Source: Phoronis australis (lineage: Eukaryota; Phoronida; Phoronidae). Taken from it: a stretch of 64,000 nucleotides of DNA. Of the stretch, positions 23,201-36,169 are shown in pieces (position 1 is the stretch's first letter; each line of letters begins with the position of its first letter). The position numbers were made by a program, and so were the translations under genes. The stretch spans positions 186,001 through 250,000 of the forward strand of contig NMRA01000554.1 in assembly GCA_002633005.1 (NCBI GenBank), given 5' to 3'. The notes beneath the pieces are model-generated. The model worked only from the letters and a program-made list of their open reading frames with translations. It was not told where the DNA came from and ran no database searches.

Positions 23201-26200
23201 TGGCAAGTGACTCGGCTTGCTGATAATCTTGTGTTAATATTTACAATAATGAGACACTTGCCTACATCGTCGGCAAAAATATTTTCTTCATAGCGCAACA
23301 GACAATTCTACATTGCTAATTTATAAGTTCGTATGAAATGCTGCTAAGATGTTATTCTTTACAGAGAATGCCACAACTCACTTGGGAGGCTTAGAGACCA
23401 TCTCAAACTCGTCTTCAAAGAAGTCTTTCTCATGGTTACCATGACGATCATCAGGATCGCCGTAGCGCTCTCTGTCTCTCCTACTGGATTTGACTCTATC
23501 TGGCATTTCTTGTTCTATTGTCTTCATGTCGGAGAATGCTGAATGACTGACAGTTCTATGAAAACAAAAAAGCTGAGAGACTACAAAAGCAACTCCTGAG
23601 CCCTAGCAACAGTTGGTTCACCATACATCAAGTAATGTATAAACATTGTACATAGGGCATCCTGAAGAACTCCATGTGAAGTGTTGTCGGGAGCACTACA
23701 CGTGCTGTATTCGGGTCTGAAACCATTATTCAGTCTGAAAAAATATCCCCCAGATTTCAGGAACAAAACTGCCACAATTTGAGCAAAAACCTATAAAAAA
23801 GCATAAGTCACACAATGCACAAGTCAGATTTTTGTTTATCTCGCATCAAGATCTGCAGTACCATTGTACACTCCACCCTCCAGATAGGTTGGTTTTCACT
23901 TCACTCTGGATCAGACTTACAGACGTTCTACGTCACATGTTCTAAGCTGTATTGTGCATATCAACTTATTTGTAGCATTGCCATCATTAGACATTAGCTA
24001 ACTTCAGATGCTCTTACACCAGTGATGGTACCATGATAAAACCATAGCTCCATTAGAACTACCTTACCTATCACCTCCGAAGCCCATGCCTAACCTCTCC
24101 ATCTGTTCTCTTTTCTTAGGGTCCATGTTCTTAAAACTCTCTTCTCTCTTTTTGCTCTCCAGGCTGAGGTCCTTATAGGCGAGTCGCATGGCAGCCCTAA
24201 GAATGGATTGTAAATCAATGACAGTAACACCACCAAAAGCAAGCACGGATAACTGTCGTGTGGTGAAAATGTGAATGAATGATAGAAGACTGGAATTCTT
24301 AAAGGGGAAAGCAAGTGATTACGCGATTACCACATTTAACATAAAAATCCTTGGATAGACCAAAAAAAAGCAAAGATTGCCGAGATCTTTACCCCGACTC
24401 ACTTGGAAACCAGCACTTGCAGGTCCAAATCGATTTCAGCTGAAGCACAAAAGCAATGTTTGAAACACCGTGATACATCAAGCGATGAGTAGAGAAATCC
24501 CAGATCATTTTTGCTCGTCTCAGGTGGATTCTCTTTGAAAAAGTGAGCAACTAAAATTACAGCACCAATGACAGTTTTCAAAAAACACAGACCAGAACCA
24601 ACCATACTTTTTGGCCTTCTCTCACAAACTTTTTCAGCCTTATTACTTGGTCTCCTTGGACTTTGGTGAGTATGCAATTGTGAAGTTACATAAATGATTC
24701 AGCCTTTGCTCTCACTGCATAAACACAATGACCAACACAGACTGTGTTCAAATTTCACAGATACCACTTAGCAATTCTGCTTACATTTGTTTTTCCTCCT
24801 CTTCCTTTGACTTGGCCTCATTGGCTACCTGCTGTTTGGCCCAGTTTTCTTGCTCCTGGTCTCGCCGTTGAGCCTCGTTCTCGATCTCGCTGAAGTTTGT
24901 CTTCACTTTTTGAGCGCCCAGCCCTCCCTTTTTGGCACCAAACTATGTCGAAAGTGTTAGAATGCAATCAAAGATAAAGTATGTGGTTTACAAGGTAGAA
25001 TAAACTTGAGGAAAAAATTCTGTCAAGTCGGGCACTATGCTCAATTATAATATAACAAATATAAGCAAACACCCCAATAGTTCATAATTCTAAACAATTT
25101 CATTTCTCATCACCATATGCAGTTCTCCATGGACAGCAACAGGAACATATTCCAATGCTGGTAATGACTAAAAGATCATGATAACCTTCATGTTAGCAAA
25201 TAATGTCTCACATTGTAGTAAGATTATTGGTTCAACTACAATTACTGTCAAGTTTAGCCTAATAAGTATGAAAGAAAGTCGAACACAATCACTAAAAGTT
25301 CTTGCAGTCAAAATTGTTTTTTCAGAGTTGAAAATCCACGTACCCCTTTCTTTGCCGATGGTGGCTTTCGTCCACCGATTGTGGACTTGCGTGGTTCCGC
25401 CACAATCTGTGAGGGGGATGTACTCAAAACATGCTCCACCTTCGGTCCATGATTTGGATAATCTGCGATAAACACCGAGGTCAAACCAGGTAAACGCACA
25501 AGGGAAAAGTGTATGCGATAAATCCAAGCAAATTGTGAAGATTGCAAGAAAATTAAATAATACACGCTAACCTGGAAAGCAAGATGATTCAAGATCAGGA
25601 TATGCAAAATTCAGGGCACGTAAAATTTTCTCTCAAAGGGGCACCTGACTTGCATCTGATATTATTTCAATGCAGGTAAAGTAAATACATCTGGGAAGAG
25701 GCTTAAGTTACAGGATAATAAGCAAAGTGGATGTTCGTCTTACTTCCCTGACTTCATGGTGATAACCTGCTCCTGTGGACCAGGAATTTTTCTGGGACTT
25801 GTATGGCTTCATGCTAGCTTTCCATGTCAACGGTGACAGACCTTTTACAAGCTTATGTAAAAACTCAGTTGGGAGATGTGCAAGTGGTCTATTGTTAACC
25901 ACCGTCAATTAGTTTCACTTGTCATCAAATAACTTTTTAACTGTCCATTGTAAACATAAACAAGAGTTCTATTTCAATCCGCAACGACTGGAATTCAACC
26001 AAAAGTCTTCAAATGTCACATTACCTTTTACAATTACGAGAAAAGTGTCATGCCTTGCTTTAAACATGAATTTGTAAAACTCCTAAACTGCAGAGTACTT
26101 TACATTTCAGCCAATATTCTTATGGACAATATGTGAGACCATGCTTGACAGCCAATATTTTTTAAAAAATCCCAGGTCTTCATTTGCGACCCATCGGCAA

Positions 26201-29200
26201 ACTTTCAAACATTGACCATATAATAACTACAAAACCTCTTGGAAATTCCAAGAGGTTTTGCCCATGTCATAAATCTGAGATAAGCATAGGATTTGTTTTC
26301 TCACAAGAACCATAAAAACGATCTTTTTTGCTGAAAAACTGGATGTGTCTAAAACTTTCAACTACACGACGCAACTTTTGTAAAAACGCGCTTGCTAATA
26401 GGTTTATTTTAAGCTTAACAATTGTAAAATGCATTCAGCTTTCGTAGCAAATATTCAAGTTAGAATCTAATAAATGGTCTTTCAAATTGTAATATTAAAA
26501 CTCAAAAAATATTAATAAATAACAGTCAGCAAGGCTTTCATGCACATGAGCACTGAATTGACCTTGAGACAGCAAAGCTTGATAGTCTTGCTGCATTTCT
26601 TGAGTTCGGGCTTGTCTTTGTTTGAATAAACGTGGATATGGAATTTGCCGCTGCAGATGAGTTTGCATGTCCTTCTGACTGGGAGTACGTACAGTTGCAA
26701 CACCCGATTTGTCAGTCATAACCTTGTCACCTTCTCAGAATTTCGGTATTGTTTGATTGGTGCGTGTTTGGTTGTTTTAGTGTTTTGCAGATGATAAAAT
26801 GTAAGGTGTATGGATTTCTACTTTCCACAAGTTTGTGATTTGCCCATGTAAAAAATTACGTACTCGATGTTATTAACCAGTCATGTCTTAACACATTCTA
26901 GGTCATGCGAGAAAACACTATTCTGCATCCTCACAACTTTCCAAAAACAAGAACGAATCAGTATTTAACAGTCCACTTACGGTCAGCACCATTATTAACA
27001 GCACTGCTTGACGTCTTAACAGTGTTTTTCTCCTCCTCTGGGATGGAGGTCTGCCGGCTAAACAAGGCGGCATCAGAATGCTCCTTGAAGAAGTCCACCT
27101 CTTTAGTGGTAGGTGATGCCTCGTGAACATGGCCTGGGGCATCTACATGGAGCTAAGGGGGAAGAGAGCACATGAGACTTGTGTGATATACTCATATTGT
27201 CACCACTCATTTAAAATTTTGCTCAATTTTCTCTTTGGCTCAATTCATTCTAGCTGCATTGCACTTCATCTTCATCTAACAGGAGATACCAAAAACTAGA
27301 TGCAATAGCTTTGAACAAAAGATTGTTCATTCTAGTTACTGCAATTCTGCAAGTACCTGATGTTCCAGTATACCAGAGCATATAGGCAAGGACTTTACAA
27401 GACAAATATCCATTTTAATTAACAACACCCCAGAGCATCAGACAGTATATGAATCCAACTTCAACTGGTTACTTGCTGCATACACTCATCAAGTTCGATT
27501 CGTGCCTATTACACACTACCCTTCACACACATACCTTAGAACCGTACTGTCGCTGAGTGCGCAGAGCTAATGAATGCAGCTTCTCTTTGTACATTGCTGC
27601 TGCCTTACTATGGTACTTCTCCTGGGCACCGCTGGTGGTGCAGCCGTGCTGACGGAAGAATGCTGTCTGAAAAAGGCAGACACAAAAACTCACACTTTTT
27701 CACAACAAAAGGAAGCATGACAGAATTTCAATCTAAAGGTATGCATTTTCAGAAACCCATAGCCAGTGAACCTATTATACTTGGGTGAGCCAGTATCACA
27801 ACAATGGTGCTACGTCGATTTCAAAAGTTTACAATTTCAGCCAATCCCTAATTGAAATTTACAGTGACAAATGTGCCATCAGGGCCCTCGTTCACATGCC
27901 TGTGCCTTCTGAGAGCAAAATTTCTTGGGCAAGGGGTAAATTCCCCCTCCCCCCGTCACCACCAATAACACCCCCAAACCCCAGTCGCCACCCCTCATCG
28001 GCTTTTGTTAACTAACCAAAAGTAATGTTTTGTGTCGTTTCAAATCATTGCCTACATGGGTTACAAGTGAATCTAACCTTGTGGGGAATTTTGTTATCAC
28101 TTAAGGAGAATATTTTAATCACTTAAAGGTACTTTTTGGACTTGACGAGAGAAATTTCGTGCCATTTTTAATATTTTTTCAGAGGGTAATGGGGCCGATA
28201 TTTAGCCCCAAAATCAAGGGATTGAAGGTCCTGGCAATTCAGAAAAGAGAAGACGGGGACAAAGAAAATCAACACGGTAAAAAAACACTAGATGGCCTGA
28301 TCACCGTCTATTCAGCCAGCATATTTAATACCAAATTATGTAGCCCATGATTTTGACATAGTCCACAACTTCCAAACAGCTTTGGCCTTATTGCATAATC
28401 ATGTTTTGTAGGAAAAAAGTCTGATGACTAAGCAAAATGCTTGCTGTGTTTTATTTCAGTTTAACTTGATGAATTAAAACAAGTGTCTAAGGTCCCAGTG
28501 GGAGTGGAAACTGTAGGATCCACAAAAAAAGAAATGCTGAAGTTCACTCTTCCATTTACAAGAACAAGATGGCATCAGGGAAACCTTCAGCAACTATATA
28601 TACCCAACAGGTGCATTTGACGTGCAAAATACCATTCCATCACAAAAAAACTACCTGAACTGTTGTTCTCACCCCCAAAGCCTTAAATATCATTAAAAAT
28701 AATTAAGTGACGATAATGCTACATAATTTGCATATTCATTTCCAACCTCTTTACTTACTGCGTTGGCGTTGCCACCCATCTGCATGGCCCGCAGCTGAGG
28801 CCAAGTCCAGTTAGTGTCCAGCTGTGTTGACCGGATGAATGTCAAGTGGACACCGAGTGACCGGTGCATGGCCGAGCAGTCGATACAGAGGAAGACTCCG
28901 TAAGTTACACTGGCCCATGTAGGGTTTAAGGCACCACAATCGAAACATGACTACAAAACAAGATAGTAAAGTATATATATGAGATGGGGATGGATGACAA
29001 CTACTGCAGTACTGTGGCAAGATAAGTCAATCTGTTCATGGAGACTTGCTCATGGTATGGTCCGTCTCGGGCTTGCTGGTCCATTATCAGCGTTCTCTTT
29101 TAAATAAGTTGTTTATATACGCTTTAAGGGAACGATGACTGTAAACCGAACTGAAAATGGTGAAAACACAACCGCTGGACAGTGAAGTGGTTGACCAAAG

Positions 29201-32200
29201 GATTAGCGTAGTTCGGGATATCAGGCTTACCTGTCCATCATCGGTCAACTGCAGAGCGTTAACACAGAACAGAGAGTGCGCTTGGAAAACGCTTAAAAAT
29301 GACACTTTGTAAAAAATTTATTGTTCAATTACCACTTTAATCAAAGACAAAACTACATACACTGAACAAAAAGAAAATGTTAAATTTAAGACACCTTACA
29401 GATATTTAGGCATTAAAAACAACCGAAACTCTCTATTTAGCTAGATTTTTTGTTCAAGTTGATTCAGTTTGTTGCACATCCACTGAAGGCCGAGTAAGCC
29501 ACATCTTTGGATACACCGACACAACTAGATCAAGACAGCACAGAACTTCTTTGCATATCACTGCAACCAGTATCTGTTCCAGTTCCAGTTTGTCATGCCT
29601 ATTCGTAACTTTGGAGCAGAGAACGAATGCAGAAAATTTTCTTAAAAACAATAACGAAAGACCGATTCCGACTGAGATAGATGAAAGCACTGTCAAATGA
29701 AGAGAAAAGATGCCTTCTATTTCAGTATCTGTTCACACCTATGCTATATGTAGCAACATCTAATGCTGATTAAATGCACTGGTGAATGCTTCAGTCTTTG
29801 GAAGCCAAAACTTTCAGGTAATTTATTTTTTGATCTTTGGATGCTGAGAATGAGGTGGATATGAAAGGATAGAAGTTCATTCCTTGGCAAAAGAGTCTTT
29901 CATCTGTTTATATATGCAGCCACCAGGTCTTTATGCTTTACAGCAGGTGGCTAGAGCTGGGAGTCAGTGCCACACATATTAACGCAAAAAATTAATAATG
30001 GAACAGCCCGTTGGTCACCCAAACTTGTTCCAGCTTAGAGAACTCCAAAACGTTACTTCGGAACTGCGCTTGACACCTGTTGACAAGAGCGTCAGGTATC
30101 ACAACCCATGCCTTCCACTGTTGCCATGCCAACTGGTTGTCATCTTTCACAGACTCGCGCATTTATTTAGCCTCAAGTGTCACAAGACACCGTGAAGAAC
30201 TAGCAGTCTGGTTGTAAGGCAGGTGCAGCCATCAAATCATCTATGCGATTTTCAAGGACCAACAAACACCAATCTATTAAAACCAGAATTGTGTAATGTT
30301 AAGAGTTCAATCTGAACCAATGTAAGAGTGAGTCAATCTGTGAGCAGCTGATCAAACCACATCGTGATTATGAATGAATGACTGGCTCACCAGCACAGCA
30401 CAGCTTGGGCAGCAGAAGCAGATTATCAACCTTTAAGAATTTCTCTGTAATGCAAAACTTTCTTTGCATTAGAAGAATTTCACGGTATCGGAAGAATTTC
30501 ACTGTACTAGGAGAATTTCACTGGCTTGAGAATGTATAAGAAGGCTTTCAAACAGTTTTAGGCAAAAAAGAAGGGGAAAAGAAGGACAAATTTTCAAAAA
30601 ATGAAGGAAGAAAGTACGAACTGTGAAGTGAAAAGTAGGAACAAGAACAGGCGTTCAGGAGTAGTTTTCATCGATATTTACCAATGATGTTCACCTCATG
30701 TCAGTTGGATAACCAGCAGGTCTTCATTCACCCTTTTGAGTGCAAAAGGTTTGATTGCGCAATTCTATTGTACATCACCCATCATTGAAGGAAATGGGTG
30801 TCTTAAGTTGCACAGGGCTTAGGTCCCTGGGGGGGACCCAAAAATCCATTTAACTAAAATTTCAAGTGCAACATCCGCTTCAAGTTTATTTCATTCAAAT
30901 CGACACTCAAATTAAAATGATACGACATAAGATGTGGAAGTGCCTGGGGTTACTAATATGCTTACTAATCAAAACAACCGATTAAAGATTTATTTAAACA
31001 TTTAAGTGCATCAAAAAAATTAATTAAAGGCCAATCAACAATTTCTTTAAACTTTTAAGTGCAGCAAAATTTTTTTCTAAAAGTTTAGTAACTCTGGACA
31101 CCACAGCCACACTCAGCTTCCGACTGGATTTTTTCTGGGGTCAGCAGATAAGATGGGGGTGTTTGGACCACAAGGGATAATAAGACCTGCAAAAATGAAC
31201 TTGTATAAAAGAGGAAATAAGACAATTTTGATTACTACTATGGATACAACATATTATTTCAAATAAACAAAAACACATCAGAAGATATGACCAATTTACT
31301 CTCAAATACAACAAAAATGAATCAGAAACTAAGTTAAGATAACCAAAAATGACTACTCACTACTCTAAAAACATAACTTAGACAGAAATTTTAGAGCAGT
31401 GAGAAAAAAGTAGCAAAAGGTAGGAAAAATTAGGAATTTCAGAAAAAAATAGAAGTAGGAACAGGTCATAAAGTTTACAAAAGCAGGAACGCTTGAAACG
31501 CCGACATAAGTCTCTCAATCAGGAGAAAATGCTATTAATTTTTGTCATTCCTGCAAACTTTGATTTGGTCAATAGTGAATTAGGGTAGACAGTGGCCACC
31601 GTCCTACTGGCACTGCTAGTAGGACGGTGGAGCTCCTACAGGTGATTCATACACCCGGAAATTTTTCGACGAATAATGCCAGGCACTGACTAAAACATCA
31701 AAGTCACATTGTTATAAATACCTATGCCCATAGAGGTTCACCTTGGAATGTCGTTGATGTACTTAATTCCTTCTGACTTGAACAAATACTCCCGTTATCG
31801 AACTTTTTCTTCGAGCAGACCCTCGTTTAGTTTCCAAAATCGGTAACTCACCATTTTTAACACTGCGCCCGACACGTGGCATGACGTATGTATCCCCTAG
31901 CGTGTGCAGTGTGAAAATGGTGAGTTAACGATTTTGGGAACTGAACGAGGGACTGCTCGAAGAAAAAGTTTGATAACGGGAGTATTTATTTGAGCTGGAA
32001 GGAATTAAATACATCGACGGCCTCCTAAGGTGTTCCTCTGTGTGCAAAAGGTATTTCTAACGTGATTTTGATGTTTTAGTCAGTGCGAGGCATAATTCGC
32101 CCAAAAAGCTTCCGGCGCATGAAGTGCCTATAGGAGCTCCATCATCTCTGCTGGCTGTGCCAGCAGCATTGTCTAGAATTTGGGTTAAAAAGGATATTTT

Positions 32201-35200
32201 AAAAATGTTCTGGAAGGTTGATTGTATGGCATTGTTTACCATCTACTATATGGCTCTTGATTTACAGTACTGCCAGGTTTGTCATGCACAAGAGCTGAAA
32301 AGAGGTGATCAGTCAGTCATTTCGCGAATTGACCCAGTCAATTAACTANNNNNNNNNNNNNNNNNNNNNNNNNNNNNNNNNNNNNNNNNNNNNNNNNNNN
32401 NNNNNNNNNNNNNNNNNNNNNNNNNNNNNNNNNNNNNNNNNNNNNNNNNNNNNNNNNNNNNNNNNNNNNNNNNNNNNNNNNNNNNNNNNNNNNNNNNNNN
32501 NNNNNNNNNNNNNNNNNNNNNNNNNNNNNNNNNNNNNNNNNNNNNNNNNNNNNNNNNNNNNNNNNNNNNNNNNNNNNNNNNNNNNNNNNNNNNNNNNNNN
32601 NNNNNNNNNNNNNNNNNNNNNNNNNNNNNNNNNNNNNNNNNNNNNNNNNNNNNNNNNNNNNNNNNNNNNNNNNNNNNNNNNNNNNNNNNNNNNNNNNNNN
32701 NNNNNNNNNNNNNNNNNNNNNNNNNNNNNNNNNNNNNNNNNNNNNNNNNNNNNNNNNNNNNNNNNNNNNNNNNNNNNNNNNNNNNNNNNNNNNNNNNNNN
32801 NNNNNNNNNNNNNNNNNNNNNNNNNNNNNNNNNNNNNNNNNNNNNNNNNNNNNNNNNNNNNNNNNNNNNNNNNNNNNNNNNNNNNNNNNNNNNNNNNNNN
32901 NNNNNNNNNNNNNNNNNNNNNNNNNNNNNNNNNNNNNNNNNNNNNNNNNNNNNNNNNNNNNNNNNNNNNNNNNNNNNNNNNNNNNNNNNNNNNNNNNNNN
33001 NNNNNNNNNNNNNNNNNNNNNNNNNNNNNNNNNNNNNNNNNNNNNNNNNNNNNNNNNNNNNNNNNNNNNNNNNNNNNNNNNNNNNNNNNNNNNNNNNNNN
33101 NNNNNNNNNNNNNNNNNNNNNNNNNNNNNNNNNNNNNNNNNNNNNNNNNNNNNNNNNNNNNNNNNNNCTATTAAAACCAGAATTCTGTAATGTTAAGAGT
33201 TCAATCTGAACCAATGTAAGAGTGAGTCAATCTGTGAGCAGCTGATCAAACCACATCGTGATTATGAATGAATGACTGGCTCACCAGCACAGCACAGCTT
33301 GGGCAGCAGAAGCAGATTATCAACCTTTAAGAATTTCTCTGTAATGCAAAACTTTCTTTGCATTAGAAGAATTCCACGGTATCGGAAGAATTTCACTGTA
33401 CTAGGAGAATTTCACTGGCTTGAGAATGTATAAGCAGGCTTTCAAACAGTTTTAGGCAAAAAAGAAGGGGAAAAGAAGGACAAATTTTCAAAAAAGTAGG
33501 AAGAAAGTAGGAACTGTGAAGTGAAAAGTAGGAACAAGAACAGGCGTTCAGGAGTAGTTTTCATTGATATTTATCAATGATGTTCACCTCATGCCACAGA
33601 CAGTACTAACCATCAGTTGGATAACCAGCAGGTCTTCATTCACCCTTTTGAGTGCAAAAGGTTTGATTGCGCAATTCTATTGTACATCACCCACCATTGA
33701 AGGAAATGGGCGTCTTAAGCTGCACAGGGCTTAGGTCCTGGGGGGGGGGGGTCCAACAGAGAATACGACCCAAAAATCCATTTAATTAAAATTTCGAGTG
33801 CAACATCCGCTTCAAGTTTATTTCATTCAAATCGACACTCAAATTAAAATGATACGACATAAGATGTGAAAGTGCCTGGGGTTACTAATTATATGCTTAC
33901 TAATCAAAACAACCGATTAAAGATTCATTAAACATTTAAGTGCATCAAAAAAATTTTATCCATAAGATTATTAATTAAAGGCCAATCAACAATTTCTTTA
34001 AGTGCAGCAATTTTTTTTTCTAAAAGTTTAGTAACTCTGGACACCACAGCCGCACTCAGCTTCCGACTGGATTTTTCCTGGGGTCAGCAAATAAGATGGG
34101 GGTGTTTGGACCACAAGGGATAATAAGACCCCCAAAAATGAACTTGTATAAAAGAGGAAATAAGACAATTTTGATTACTACTATGGATATAACATGTTAT
34201 TTCAAATAAACAAAAACACATCAGAAGATATGACCAATTTACTCTCAAATACAACAAAAATGAATCAGAAACTAAGTTAAGATAACCAAAAATGTCTACT
34301 CACTACTCTAAAAACATAACTTAGACAGAAATTTTAGAGCAGTGAGAAAAAAGTAGCAAAAGGTAGGAAAAATTAGGAATTTCAGAAAAAAAAAATAGAA
34401 GTAGGCACACGCCATAAAGTTTACAAAAGCAGGAACGCTTGAAACGCCGACACGTGGCATGACGTATGTATCCCCTAGCATGTGCAGTGTGAAAATGGTG
34501 AGTTAACGATTTTGGGAACTGAACGAGGGACTACTCGAAGAAAAAGTTTGATAACGGGAGTATTTATTTGAGCTGGAAGGAATTAAATACATCGACCGCC
34601 TCCTAAGGTGTTCCTCTGTGTGCAAAAGGTACTTCTAACGTGATTTTGATGTTTTAGTCAGTGCGAGGCATAATTCGCCCAAAAAGCTTCCGGCGCATGA
34701 AGTGCCTATAGGAGCTCCATCATCTCTGCTGGCTCTGCCAGCAGCATTGTCTAGAATTTGGGTTAAAAAGGATACTTTAAAAATGTTCTGGAAGGTTGAT
34801 TGTATGGCATTGTTTACCATCTACTATATGGCTGTTGATTTACAGTACTGCCAGGTTTGTCATGCACAAGAGCTGAAAAGAGGTGATCAGTCAGTCATTT
34901 AGCGAATTGACCCAGTCAATTAACTACAGTCAAGTGACCTAATTATCGGACGTTTTGGCACATTTTGCATTATATTTAATTGAAAATACTACGGATTGTT
35001 GTAAATTCTTTGGTGAAATAAAGACTTACCTTCACGGAATTGTTCTGTTACTATATTTTGTCACTGAAAGCCACATTTATGTTCCGACTGATCTTTAAAA
35101 AACACAACAAGCAAACCTTCAGAGAACCTAAATATCGGACACCATGTTTCCCCATATGCCACACTGCTGAAAACTGACTAACAACGTAATGGCCGCGGGC

Positions 35201-36169
35201 ACCTTGTAGTCAAATTTCAGCTCGCGTGTTTTGACATATATGCTGCTAGAACACAGGTCCATTCACAACAAAATTATCCATAAAATGAAATCTGATGACG
35301 ACGCCAAGTCGTTTCGATGAATTAGTGCAGACGACTAAAGCACGTGCAAAGTCACTGCAGTTTTTGGCTTCTTGATATGACACCCGTACGTGCGCGGTCG
35401 GGGTTTGATTTGAGTTTAAAAACAAATGAAAAAATGGAACAGTGACATATTGTCAGTTCAATGAGATGGTTTCGTTGTGGAAAAAGATTTTATTTTCAAC
35501 TTTATAACCGATTTATGTGATCGTCCATTTTAGGCCGACTGGGGGGGTCTCAATTGCACCCTCTCGGAGAAATCAAAACGAGGCAACGCTGTAAAAAAAA
35601 CGAGACGGTGCCGGACACTGACTGCATTACAACGGAACAAAAACTGGTGTCATTTAATTCTCAGATTATGCTTCAAGTAAGATTCTATGAAATGTCCAAT
35701 ATTTAGGTTCCATCCAATAATTAGGTTCACTATGTGTAGGCGACCAGGTCAATTTTAAATTACCGTGGCCAATCCTATTCAGTTCTATTTTTTGGCACAC
35801 TTGAATATCCCCGATTGATTGTATATTTCTTCGCATGGATAGCTTGTCAAATTCCTTCCCCAACTGATCCAGACCAAGATAACTTTTTTCTCCTTCCCAA
35901 TCAGAAAAATTTACACTACATACAGAAACTTGAGAACCTGCTTCGGCCGCTTGGCTGTGCCTGTGATGTGAAAGATCACTTGAGTTGAGAAGCCGGATGG
36001 ACATATTGTATCAAAGTTTTGTGTGATTTACTTCACTAACTTCATATCAATCTGATTTTTTCATGAGAGTAAAGCTTCTTGGACAATCTGAACTTACCTT
36101 ATTTTGGCCAAATGTGCGTAAACGCTTAAAAATTGCTTGAATATCAGACTTATTTGGCACATCCCCCAT
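20263..36169 (-). CDS. ADP-ribosylation factor GTPase-activating protein, ARFGAP2/3 type
   Basis: This gene activates GTP hydrolysis on Arf1 at Golgi membranes and couples it to COPI coat dynamics. Coding exons, in transcript order: 36169-36098, 28950-28759, 27666-27535, 27152-26981, 25462-25344, 24942-24785, 24196-24068, 23555-23382, 22965-22828, 22266-22146, 21833-21630, 20280-20263. Phases join perfectly to 542 residues, against about 520 for human ARFGAP2 and ARFGAP3. The ArfGAP zinc finger is in exon 2 as C26-x2-C29-x16-C46-x2-C49, with the expected arginine finger at R54. Later exons carry the family's KKG-rich segment, a charged SEIE helix, the RLAYKDL and RLGMGFG motifs, [28 protein letters not shown] and the C-terminal [17 protein letters not shown] amphipathic helix. 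The last exon adds only DKYGY. Vertebrates have two paralogues and this gene probably predates the split, so no symbol is assigned. Confidence 0.95.
26231..26259. repeat. 29-nt perfect palindrome in ARFGAP intron 4
   Basis: AAAACCTCTTGGAA, one base, then its exact reverse complement. It could form a hairpin but has no assigned role. Confidence 0.7.
26495..26719 (-). other. Unexplained 74-codon open frame inside ARFGAP intron 4
   Basis: A complete frame starting [15 protein letters not shown], with an in-frame stop shortly upstream of the ATG, on the ARFGAP sense strand. The middle is Gln- and Arg-rich and helical-looking ([18 protein letters not shown]). No donor site or family is recognised. 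It could be a relict exon, a retrocopy fragment or chance. Confidence 0.2.
30274..32348. repeat. Left copy of a block duplicated around the assembly gap
   Basis: It begins CTATTAAAACCAGAATT and ends CAGTCAATTAACTA directly at the N run. The same start stands directly after the N run at 33168, and the same end occurs at 34926, where unique sequence resumes. The copy holds an extra segment of about 360 bp (31508-31869) absent from the right copy. Confidence 0.85.
31699..32070. mobile_element. Head-to-head foldback of the dispersed repeat
   Basis: About 155 bases at 31699-31855 are a diverged reverse complement of 31916-32070. Between them is a GC-richer core with ACACGTGGCATGACG. A 12-bp hairpin stands just left (31596-31607 with 31619-31630). 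The right arm is a copy of the repeat at 3537-3810. The left arm is missing from the second haplotype-like copy. Confidence 0.65.
32349..33167. other. Assembly gap (819 N)
   Basis: A run of unknown bases. The open frames that cross it are meaningless. Confidence 0.99.
33168..34926. repeat. Right copy of the block duplicated around the gap
   Basis: Near-identical to the left copy, with small indels such as a longer G-run near 33741 and a 14-base insertion near 33594. It carries no coding exon; the matching minus-strand 61-codon frames in both copies are repeat sequence. Confidence 0.85.
35666..36004 (-). other. Unexplained 112-codon open frame in ARFGAP intron 1
   Basis: The frame starts [14 protein letters not shown] about 90 bases downstream of the exon 1 donor, on the sense strand. 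It could be an alternative N-terminal exon, but its 3' part contains the CCTAA-TAT-GGAC motif that recurs at 34939 and 35128, suggesting repeat origin. No family is recognised. Confidence 0.15.
36098..36169 (-). CDS. First coding exon of the ARFGAP gene
   Basis: Twenty-four codons starting [17 protein letters not shown] and ending QNK, followed by donor GTAAGTT. The helix matches the N-terminus of ARFGAP2/3, which normally runs directly into the zinc finger coded by the next exon. That exon lies 7.1 kb away because the intron is swollen by repeats and an assembly gap. Phase 0 at the junction agrees. Confidence 0.92.

Larger units (their letters stand above)
28951..36097 (-). other. ARFGAP intron 1, repeat-rich and gapped
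   Basis: The intron contains a block written twice around the N run, a foldback insertion in one copy and a 112-codon open frame at 35666-36004. No exon of a known gene was found in its left part (28951-30273). Confidence 0.7.

Noticed and set aside
22747-23223. 158-codon plus-strand frame
   Set aside because: It is the antisense shadow of an ARFGAP exon and intron.
32305-33214. Open frames of 289-290 codons on both strands
   Set aside because: They consist almost entirely of N; they are gap artefacts.
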